From the NCBI RefSeq assembly GCF_024699075.1, contig NZ_JAILQF010000125.1, forward strand, positions 1 through 11,803: 11,803 nucleotides of DNA, in the 5' to 3' direction. Shown piece by piece: positions 1-6,999 of the stretch. A model generated the notes under the pieces. The model worked only from the letters and a program-made list of their open reading frames with translations, was not told the DNA's origin and did no database searches. A program made the position numbers and the translations under genes. Numbering within the stretch: position 1 is the stretch's first letter; the number at the start of each line of letters is the position of its first letter. This DNA comes from Butyrivibrio sp. Its GTDB lineage: Bacteria > Bacillota_A > Clostridia > Lachnospirales > Lachnospiraceae.

Positions 1-1433
1 GCAATCTGCTTTTTGAAAAGAGGTATAACGCTTCCATTAGATCCAAGTACGTTACCAAATCTTACTGCTACGAATTCTGTATCATAATGCTTATTAAAGG
101 TCTGAATGATCATCTCACAGATACGCTTGCTGGCACCCATGATATTAGTAGGATTAACAGCCTTATCTGTAGATATCATTACGAACTTCTCAGCACCATT
201 TTGAGCTGCTGCCATAGCAGTCTTAAATGTACCAAATACATTGTTCTTGATAGCTTCATTAGGACTGTCTTCCATAAGAGGAACATGCTTATGAGCTGCT
301 GCATGATATACTATCTGAGGCTTGTAATGTTCAAATATCCAGTTAACTCTGCTTGTATTACGAACAGATGCTATAAGAACCTGAAGATCAAGATCAGGAT
401 ACTTGTTCTTAAGTTCCTGTTGAATATCATAGGCATTGTTCTCATATATATCTACTATAAGAAGCTGCTTAGGGCCGTGGCCTGCTATCTGTCTGCAAAG
501 CTCACTTCCTATTGATCCTCCGCCACCTGTTACACATACAACCTTACCCTTTACATAACCAAGGATAGAATCTATATCAACACTGACAGGATCTCTTCCT
601 AGAAGGTCTTCGATCTCAACATTATGAAGTCTTGATACATTAACATCTCCGTTAACAAGCTGATATACACCAGGGAGAGTCTTTAGTTCACAGTTAGTCT
701 CCTTACAGATTTCAAGGATCTTACTGATCTCTTTCCTTGGTGCAGAAGGAATGGCAAGGATTATCTGATCGATCTCATAAAGGTCGGCACATTCCTTGAT
801 CTTATCTCTTCCGCCAACTACGCGTACACCCTGGATAAATCTTCCCCATTTATTGGGGTCATCGTCTATGATGCACTTAACTCTCATCGTAAGATAGAGG
901 CTGTTAACTATCTCCTTGATGATAACATTAGCAGCTTCTCCTGCTCCTATTACCATTACAGAAGCTGCATCATGACCCTTTTCACGCTTATGCTTCTGGG
1001 ATCTTATGAATCTGTATGAGAACCTGCTTACAAAGATAAAAGTTATAAGGAAGAATGTGTACAGGAAATAGTAGCTCTGAGGAACAGGCTGTTTCTCAAT
1101 CTTGAAGAACTGAAGTCCTATTGCATTAATTACACCTGATATAGTACAGGACACAACAAGGTTTTGAAGTTCCATCTCACCTGCAAATGCCCACAAGCTG
1201 TCGTATAACCTGAATGCAGCAAATATGGCTAAAGTAATTATTATATTAAATACAAGGAATTCATTAATAGGCGTCATGAAGTGATCAGGTACACTTGAAA
1301 CATTAAAGTCGTACCTCATTAAAACTGCCAGATAACTGGCAACTATAATACTAATAATGTCATATATAATTAAGACCAGTCTTCTGTAGAACTTAGCAGC
1401 ATTAAAGCCTGGCTTTCTATTCTTATCACCCAT
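1..1433 (-). CDS. FlaA1/CapD/WbpM-type membrane-anchored nucleotide-sugar 4,6-dehydratase (3' end missing)
   Basis: I translated this gene directly: 477 residues are visible before it runs off the window at base 1. Family members usually have about 600-650 residues, so roughly the last quarter is missing. The N-terminus has about four membrane segments (near residues 18-38, 58-75, 95-110 and 121-136). A CoA-binding/Rossmann-like domain follows (VMVIGAGEAA, 159-168), then an extended SDR dehydratase domain. The NAD-binding loop is VTGGGGSIGSE (301-311), and the active-site stretch STDKAVNPTNIMGASKR is at 421-437. The Met in MGASK, where classical SDRs have Tyr, is typical of the large WbpM/PglF-type UDP-GlcNAc 4,6-dehydratases. 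The likely product is a UDP-4-keto-6-deoxy-hexosamine for surface glycan synthesis. The ATG at 1433 is chosen because a GAGG ribosome site lies 9 nt upstream (1443-1446). It is separated from the upstream gene by 81 nt containing a hairpin. The exact sugar product is not proven. Confidence 0.93.
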   Translation of the reverse strand, partial: MGDKNRKPGFNAAKFYRRLVLIIYDIISIIVASYLAVLMRYDFNVSSVPDHFMTPINEFLVFNIIITLAIFAAFRLYDSLWAFAGEMELQNLVVSCTISGVINAIGLQFFKIEKQPVPQSYYFLYTFFLITFIFVSRFSYRFIRSQKHKREKGHDAASVMVIGAGEAANVIIKEIVNSLYLTMRVKCIIDDDPNKWGRFIQGVRVVGGRDKIKECADLYEIDQIILAIPSAPRKEISKILEICKETNCELKTLPGVYQLVNGDVNVSRLHNVEIEDLLGRDPVSVDIDSILGYVKGKVVCVTGGGGSIGSELCRQIAGHGPKQLLIVDIYENNAYDIQQELKNKYPDLDLQVLIASVRNTSRVNWIFEHYKPQIVYHAAAHKHVPLMEDSPNEAIKNNVFGTFKTAMAAAQNGAEKFVMISTDKAVNPTNIMGASKRICEMIIQTFNKHYDTEFVAVRFGNVLGSNGSVIPLFKKQI

Positions 1434-1468
1434 GAGTCACAACCTCATTCTTGTAAATTCAATATATT

Positions 1469-1490
1469 CCCACCACCTAAACGTGGTGGG
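1469..1490. repeat. Perfect 8-bp inverted repeat with 6-nt loop (IS200/IS605- or REP-like hairpin)
   Basis: The arms are CCCACCAC (1469-1476) and GTGGTGGG (1483-1490), with loop CTAAAC on the plus strand. It sits in the 81-nt gap between the ligase-like gene and the dehydratase gene. No U-run follows on the transcribed strand (AATATATTGAA follows), so a standard intrinsic terminator is unlikely. GC-rich hairpins of this kind are known at the ends of IS200/IS605 elements and in derived REP-like sequences, and this one stands out from its AT-rich surroundings. It could also be an mRNA stability or processing element. The structure is certain; its origin is inferred. Confidence 0.6.
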
Positions 1491-1514
1491 TTATCTTGAT
1501 CATTTTATATCTTC

Positions 1515-4268
1515 TTACTTTTCTTTTCTTGCCTTAAACATTATAGCAGGAAGACAAAGCATAAGAGCAACTGTCATAGGATTGCACAGCTGGAAATTCC
1601 ACTCTGTAAGTCCTGCAATTGCAAATCCTGTGATAACTGCAAATGGAACAGCAGCTCCAAATAATTCTTTGTTTCTGAAATAGTATACACCACTAAAGGC
1701 TATACCTGCCACTATCAAAAGTCCAAATAGTATACCTACAGGTATTCCGTGGTCATAAGCTACCTGGATATATACATTATGAGCATGAGCGAGTACTTCG
1801 CCATCTTCTGCAGTAGCTCCCATCTCATTATGGCCTGTCATATTAAGCTCTTTGAGATAAGCTTTCCAGATATCAATTCGGCCATTACTATAGTCGCTAT
1901 CTGAATCACTCTCTTCAGAAGATTCATCTGCATTATCGTCTTCTGGTATATCCTCGCTATCAGAGCTTTCTTCAGTATTATCGCTTTCTGTGATAACTTC
2001 ACTATCAGAATTGGCTTCTGCTTCAGCATCACCCAAAACAGACTCTTCATCTTCGACAGCTTCAGCAACAAAGATTCCATCATCGCTTGATGCTATAAGC
2101 TTTTCGGCTCCTTCTTCATCATATACTTCATACACGTAAGAATCTGAAGCTTTAATTGATGAAATCTCTTCGCTTATAAGATTACCATCTTCATCATATA
2201 TATAATTACCATTTTCATCATAGTTATATGGGTCTTCGATGAAATCGTACTCTGTAGCACTTACTCCAAGGATCTTCTGCCTAAAGAGTGAATAGAAACG
2301 CTCAATTGACATGTACTTATAATCATCAAGATCTTTGCCACCTCTTGTACTTGGAGCAGCATCCTCAACTTCATAAAAGTATGGATGACCTACAAGTACA
2401 GGGACAATTCTTTGAAGTGTAAATGTCATAGGAAATGCTATGATAACTGCCACAATCAAGGCTCCAAGACTTTTTGCAAGGATGCCCATGGCATCTTTTC
2501 CTTCCCTTACTACTACCATTACGATAAGAAGTATTATTGTAACTGCAGCAGCAAGATATCCTGTCCTTGAAAGAGTGAATATCATATATGCTGATATCAC
2601 ACCAAAGAAGAACATCTCTTTCCATATACAGGAAATAAAATCTTTAAATCCTTTAATCTTACTTGCAGATGCTACCTTTGCTATAAGAAGGGCTGCTGCC
2701 ATAACCTGCATTATAGTAAGATACTCAGCAGTAACAGTTACAGTATGGAACTGCATGGAATATCTTCCCATTACAAAGCCTGTGAAGTATCTGAAAAGGA
2801 GGCAGTACCCTATTGTATATACGATATTAAGGATAAGTCCGCCTGTTGCTATAATGTTCCACTTGGCACTTCTATCTGCCATATTCATGCGGATATACAT
2901 AGCCGCAAATACAAGTGCAAGCACAACGCCCCACCATCTTGTATTTCTAAGAACTATAAGACATACAAAAAATGCTATTACAAATACTCCATAAAGGGTA
3001 ATAGATGTAGATACTCCTGAAACCTTCTTAAGTAATAACCTGATCAGATATCTTATAAAATCCGCCACAAGGATAACGCATACTACAGCAATAGCTATTC
3101 CAAGCTTTAATATAAGATTATGAAGATCATACTCCTTCTCTGTAACAGGGAGCATATTCTGACCATAATAAACATATCCCCCTATAATTCCTGCTATAGT
3201 AATGACTATATTCTGAATGCTGACAAGTTCCTTTTTGGACTGAAAACATACTGTTATAAGAAGAAGGCACAGTACCATCTGGCGCTCAGATATGCTGTGA
3301 TATATATCATACAGGTCATTCATGTACTGGGCTGAATATACAAGCGCAAGTGCTATAAGGGCCATCTGGACAGCTGACATTACTTTCTCATATATGCTTA
3401 ATGATGAAAAGCTTGCGTCAGTTACCAAAGAAGCTTTTATAGCATCATTTCTCTTATGATTGATGGCATAAAGCGCTGCAATAAAAGCTATAAGTAGTCC
3501 AAGCTCGTAAAAGAATATATCACTTCCCCTGTCATCAAATATTTTAAGAGGAAATACCATTATGGCAAGTACTGCATATACGGCTATGGCAACAGGATTA
3601 AGGATATACTGACATGCCTTGTAAATAGTAATGTACTTATCCTTAGCTTCCCGGCATAAAGATCTGGTAACACCTACACGAGCACATCCTATCATGAATA
3701 CCATGACAATAAGAGACAGACTCATAACCCTGGAGATCGGCACCTTATAGTTGTATTTTGCAAGAAGATGACTTCCTTCTACAACGGTATCCTGATAGTA
3801 GAACGTTCCTATAGCAGGATTGGTGCTTCCTTCAACGCTCTCTGTTCCAAGTACATAGGTAGCATGCCATACAGTAAATATAACCCTGTAATTGGTTCCT
3901 ACTTCAAGATCAAGTCCAAGGGGTATATCTACATATCCTGGGAGTTCTTCTTCTCCAAGATCTATAGTCTCTTCATACATTACTTTCCAGTTATCTACAT
4001 CCCAGAAAGTAATGTGCATATAGCGGCCTTTTGTAAGTTCATTTACATATACTGACAAGGAATCAATCCTGTCATACTGGGCTACAAAGTCCTGTATTGC
4101 ATCATGGGTAGAATCTACTCCCTGTGTATAACCATTCTCTTCTCCGCCGCCAACTTCTGTCTGTACAAGATTCCATATTCTAAGCGGAAATATTGATATT
4201 ATCACAGCAAGTGTGACTGCTATTATGGCAAAAGCAAATGCATGAAATTTCTTAACTTCTCTGTTCAT
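1515..4268 (-). CDS. O-antigen ligase/polymerase-like (Wzy_C/WaaL family) polytopic membrane protein with N-terminal extracytoplasmic domain
   Basis: The 917-residue protein has one membrane anchor (about 10-30), an extracytoplasmic segment of about 140 residues rich in predicted beta strands (35-175), then some ten or more membrane segments. SRTGYLAA (567-574) and, after a long external loop, GRIDIW (796-801) and HAHNVYIQVAYDHGIPVG (828-845) fit the Wzy_C/O-antigen ligase signature. The conserved histidine/asparagine and the following G-x-x-x-G are typical of that family. Such enzymes move lipid-linked glycans or polymerise repeat units outside the membrane. Family members are usually 400-500 residues; the excess lies in the N-terminal domain and in a loop of about 200 residues (625-825). 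That loop carries a tandem YDENGNYI/YDEDGNLI and a Ser/Asp/Glu tract (about 735-795). The start overlaps the previous gene by 17 nt, which suggests translational coupling; GGGG lies 6 nt before the ATG. Ligase versus polymerase cannot be decided from sequence. Confidence 0.85.
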   Translation of the reverse strand: MNREVKKFHAFAFAIIAVTLAVIISIFPLRIWNLVQTEVGGGEENGYTQGVDSTHDAIQDFVAQYDRIDSLSVYVNELTKGRYMHITFWDVDNWKVMYEETIDLGEEELPGYVDIPLGLDLEVGTNYRVIFTVWHATYVLGTESVEGSTNPAIGTFYYQDTVVEGSHLLAKYNYKVPISRVMSLSLIVMVFMIGCARVGVTRSLCREAKDKYITIYKACQYILNPVAIAVYAVLAIMVFPLKIFDDRGSDIFFYELGLLIAFIAALYAINHKRNDAIKASLVTDASFSSLSIYEKVMSAVQMALIALALVYSAQYMNDLYDIYHSISERQMVLCLLLITVCFQSKKELVSIQNIVITIAGIIGGYVYYGQNMLPVTEKEYDLHNLILKLGIAIAVVCVILVADFIRYLIRLLLKKVSGVSTSITLYGVFVIAFFVCLIVLRNTRWWGVVLALVFAAMYIRMNMADRSAKWNIIATGGLILNIVYTIGYCLLFRYFTGFVMGRYSMQFHTVTVTAEYLTIMQVMAAALLIAKVASASKIKGFKDFISCIWKEMFFFGVISAYMIFTLSRTGYLAAAVTIILLIVMVVVREGKDAMGILAKSLGALIVAVIIAFPMTFTLQRIVPVLVGHPYFYEVEDAAPSTRGGKDLDDYKYMSIERFYSLFRQKILGVSATEYDFIEDPYNYDENGNYIYDEDGNLISEEISSIKASDSYVYEVYDEEGAEKLIASSDDGIFVAEAVEDEESVLGDAEAEANSDSEVITESDNTEESSDSEDIPEDDNADESSEESDSDSDYSNGRIDIWKAYLKELNMTGHNEMGATAEDGEVLAHAHNVYIQVAYDHGIPVGILFGLLIVAGIAFSGVYYFRNKELFGAAVPFAVITGFAIAGLTEWNFQLCNPMTVALMLCLPAIMFKARKEK

Positions 4269-5970
4269 TATTGTCCCCGTTTCCCTTTTCCATCATAATA
4301 AGATGCCTGAAAAATACCGGCATAAGAGGCGTAATATACCACAAAATAAGCATGTATCTTATAAGACTTACCGGTCCAAGCATAAGTGTAAGCCAGGTAA
4401 GAAATACAGGCATAAGAGGAAGGCATACTATAAGCTTTCTTCTTGTTAAAGTATAAAAGGCAAAGTACATCCATACCCAGAAATAAAATCCCATTGAAAA
4501 AAGAAGTGATACAACAGGCGTAGTCTGCTGGAATGGAGTAAGTGACATCTTGTAATAAAGCTTATCTATAAAGCCAAATGCAAGTGTCTGCCTCTCTCCC
4601 GGAGGCTCAACCTCATATTCGAAATAGCTGCTGTCTTCATAAGTAAAATGGGGCATCTGATGCCCTCTATACGGATTGATTACAGCAAAAGGATACCAGT
4701 AAGGATAGCAGGTAAGAAACCAGGCATTAAGATATGTCATAGGATGACTTACCATCATCTTGGCCCAAAGCTTCCAGTATGCAGATGAGTTAACATCATA
4801 TTCTGCATTATTAAAAAATGACTTCATATAATCCGCTGCACGGATCTCATAAGTTCCAAGTGCTCTTTCTGATAAGAATGACAAGAGTACTTCCTTATCT
4901 TCTTCAGAAAAGTCTTCAGGGCTATAGCGCCAGGTCCTTGCAAGCTGCATGATTGATACAGTGATCATCTCCTGATGCTCGCTTGAATCTGCATTAAGAA
5001 AAGCTGTAAGACCGCTTTCTATAACAACTGATAAGATCACAGGAATAATAAAAAGGATAAGTACCTTCTTAAAATATTTCCTTAAAGCAAAGAGTCCAAA
5101 AGGAATAAATACTATATAAGCATAAAAACCGTTATGACGAAGAAGGCTCATCATCATAGCAGAAATGATCAAAAGGAAAATGTGTCTTTTGAATTTAAAG
5201 AAGTTCTCTGTATCCTTCAAAAGCTTCATAAGCTCTATAACTAGAAGCAGAAGGAAAGTAGAGAATAGTCCGTCCTTGGTAGAGCACAAAGTATACATAA
5301 CAATTGTAGGGAACATTCCAAAAAAAAGGACTGAGATAACTCTGATTATTTTTTTTCCTTTATATACTGTCTTATTATTATCTTCAAGCTTAACTGTTAT
5401 GCTACTTCTAAGATATGTAAGAGCATAAGCAAATACGCCTGTCATAAACAACATCTGAACAGTAAGATGGAAGCATATTCCGGCGTTCCATGAACCTGTA
5501 AGCTTATGCACAAAAGCAATATTACCACCAAGTAAAAGGACATGTACTAATGGATGATGGGTTGAAAAGTTCCTTGTAAGAACCTGGTTGAGCTCATCCT
5601 GCGCATCATAGCAAAAAAATCCCGGATACTCTGCAAGTATTACAGGAATCTGAAGAAGTATCAGTATGATCCAGATAGTAAGCCAGTATTTCTTATCAGC
5701 TGCTTCATCAAAATATGATGATATCCTTGCTACAAAGTTTCCTGACTTACTTGTCTTCTTAACATCATCTTTTATATAAAGTCTGCTATCAAGAAATTTC
5801 CATCCAAAAGGAGCAAGTGTACCTATGACAATAGATAATCCTATGAATACAAGGATTCCGGATACTGAAGTAAGTGTCAGGTGATCATAGGTTTCAAGCT
5901 GATAACCTGAAACCATAGCTGCGCTGAATAATATACCAAATATATATCCTAAAACTCTGTTTCTAACCAT
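4252..5970 (-). CDS. DUF6020-like polytopic membrane protein, candidate GT-C glycosyltransferase
   Basis: The 572-residue protein has about ten or more hydrophobic segments, starting near 8-22 and 37-55. After a cytoplasmic stretch and another helix (95-113) comes an outer-loop motif GFFCYDAQDELNQV (117-130), then FSTHHPLVHVLLLGG (135-149). Later landmarks are CSTKDGLFS (229-237), LRHNG (277-281) and a C-terminal LGPVSLIRYM (531-540). I recognise this pattern as the DUF6020 family of Firmicute membrane proteins, whose function is unassigned. Acidic residues in the first outer loop followed by a later K-D pair are the layout expected of GT-C enzymes that use polyprenyl-phosphate sugars, so a transferase role is an inference. 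The ATG at 5970-5968 overlaps the stop of the GT2 gene in TAATG, and AAGGA lies 9 nt upstream. Coupling to the GT2 gene supports a donor-synthase/transferase pairing. Confidence 0.82.
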   Translation of the reverse strand: MVRNRVLGYIFGILFSAAMVSGYQLETYDHLTLTSVSGILVFIGLSIVIGTLAPFGWKFLDSRLYIKDDVKKTSKSGNFVARISSYFDEAADKKYWLTIWIILILLQIPVILAEYPGFFCYDAQDELNQVLTRNFSTHHPLVHVLLLGGNIAFVHKLTGSWNAGICFHLTVQMLFMTGVFAYALTYLRSSITVKLEDNNKTVYKGKKIIRVISVLFFGMFPTIVMYTLCSTKDGLFSTFLLLLVIELMKLLKDTENFFKFKRHIFLLIISAMMMSLLRHNGFYAYIVFIPFGLFALRKYFKKVLILFIIPVILSVVIESGLTAFLNADSSEHQEMITVSIMQLARTWRYSPEDFSEEDKEVLLSFLSERALGTYEIRAADYMKSFFNNAEYDVNSSAYWKLWAKMMVSHPMTYLNAWFLTCYPYWYPFAVINPYRGHQMPHFTYEDSSYFEYEVEPPGERQTLAFGFIDKLYYKMSLTPFQQTTPVVSLLFSMGFYFWVWMYFAFYTLTRRKLIVCLPLMPVFLTWLTLMLGPVSLIRYMLILWYITPLMPVFFRHLIMMEKGNGDNNEQRS

Positions 5971-6938
5971 TAATTATCATCCTTATCATCTTCTGTCTTG
6001 GTATCAATCTCATCCCTTACAACGTACTGAGGATCATCATTTAAAGATATATATGATCTTCCTATATATTCACCTGCAAGGCCAACCATAAGCATAAGCA
6101 TACCGCCCATAAATACAAGCACTGACATAAGCGCACTAAAACCAAGAGGAAGGATATCAAGCTGATCTCCAAGTACAAATTTCTTGATAATAGTAAAGAT
6201 ACCATATATAAATCCAATACATGCAAATATACATCCTGACATGGTAGCAACCCTGAGAGGCAGTATTGAAAAAGCTGTAAAGCCGTTCATCCACAGCTTT
6301 ATAAGCTTTCCAAATGTATAGCCGCTACTTCCAACTTCTCTTGCCCTGTGATTGACATCAACATTGACAATATTTCTTGTGGTACGAAGTACGAGCCCTA
6401 TAACATAAGGATATGAACCCTTGTATTTGCACATCTCATCTACAACAAATCTTCTTACTGCAAAATAGCTTGATACATACAAATCCTTGGGCTTACCTAT
6501 CATTACATGAGCCATCCACTCATTCATTGCTGTACCAAAATTCCTGAATACAGAATGCTTCTTGTGTTCGTATCTTGCATAGGCTGCATCAGCTCCGCCC
6601 TCTATGGCCTCTATAAGCTTATAAGCTTCATTGGCAGGTGTCTGTCCGTCATCATCAAGGCAGATAACAATATCACCCTTTGACTTTCTAAGACCTGCCA
6701 TAAGGGCTGCATGCTGACCGAAATTCTTGGCAAAATTAATTCCTTTAAGCTTATTATGGCTCTTACAAAGGCTCTCTATTGTAGCCCATGTATTATCAGG
6801 TGATCCGTCATTTATGCAGATAACCTCATAGTCATAATCCTGCATCTTACTCATAGAATCTTCTATTTCTTTAATTACGTTTCCAAGTGTATTTTCAGAT
6901 CTGTAACATGGAATTACATAACTTATCATTTTTTTCAT
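5970..6938 (-). CDS. GT2 family polyprenyl-phosphate glycosyltransferase (GtrB/ArnC/DPM1-like)
   Basis: The 322-residue protein has an N-terminal GT-A domain followed by two membrane helices (about 230-252 and 264-290), the layout of GtrB, ArnC and related synthases. Visible motifs are YVIPCYRSE (7-15), CINDGSPDNT (41-50), FAKNFGQHAALMAG (69-82), DDDGQTP (95-101, the donor/metal-binding acidic cluster), and HRAREVGSSGYTFGKL (197-212), matching the R-x-x-G-x-S-x-Y region of the family. The C-terminus is short, charged and cytoplasmic. The expected reaction is transfer of a sugar from a nucleotide sugar to undecaprenyl phosphate on the inner face, giving a donor for extracytoplasmic transferases. 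The sugar cannot be read from the sequence. The ATG at 6938 has only a weak purine-rich ribosome site (AAAAGAGAA). The stop codon overlaps the next start in TAATG. A GtrA-type partner is encoded at 10060-10527, separated from it by two genes. Confidence 0.93.
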   Translation of the reverse strand: MKKMISYVIPCYRSENTLGNVIKEIEDSMSKMQDYDYEVICINDGSPDNTWATIESLCKSHNKLKGINFAKNFGQHAALMAGLRKSKGDIVICLDDDGQTPANEAYKLIEAIEGGADAAYARYEHKKHSVFRNFGTAMNEWMAHVMIGKPKDLYVSSYFAVRRFVVDEMCKYKGSYPYVIGLVLRTTRNIVNVDVNHRAREVGSSGYTFGKLIKLWMNGFTAFSILPLRVATMSGCIFACIGFIYGIFTIIKKFVLGDQLDILPLGFSALMSVLVFMGGMLMLMVGLAGEYIGRSYISLNDDPQYVVRDEIDTKTEDDKDDN

Positions 6939-6967
6939 ATAAGCTATTCTCTTTTCTACATACTAAT

Positions 6968-6988
6968 GGGGAATATATTATATTCTCC
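6968..6988 (-). promoter_or_regulatory. Possible internal -10 element within an imperfect inverted repeat
   Basis: The 61-nt gap between the large GT-C-like gene and the GT2 gene contains a perfect TATAAT on the minus strand (6982 down to 6977), about 40 nt before the GT2 start. I see no matching -35 box at 16-18 nt spacing and no extended TG. The same bases form an imperfect inverted repeat, GGAGAATA/TATTCCCC with one mismatch. It may be a weak internal promoter, or chance in AT-rich DNA. Confidence 0.25.
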
Positions 6989-6999
6989 AAAATAGAATA

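Noticed and set aside
87..515. Plus-strand open frame of 142 codons
   Set aside because: It lies wholly antisense to the well-supported dehydratase gene, has no ribosome site or recognisable domain, and its composition is that of a reverse-frame shadow.
1469..1490. Intrinsic terminator for the ligase-like gene
   Set aside because: The stem is stable, but neither strand has a U-run directly after it.
1838..2083. Second minus-strand frame inside the ligase-like gene, as a possible frameshift or nested gene
   Set aside because: The main frame stays open with family motifs on both sides of this stretch. The alternative frame is a by-product of the Ser/Asp/Glu-rich codons.
2440..2994. Plus-strand open frame of 184 codons
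   Set aside because: It is antisense to the membrane core of the ligase-like gene. Its apparent hydrophobicity comes from the complement of hydrophobic codons, and no start signal precedes it.
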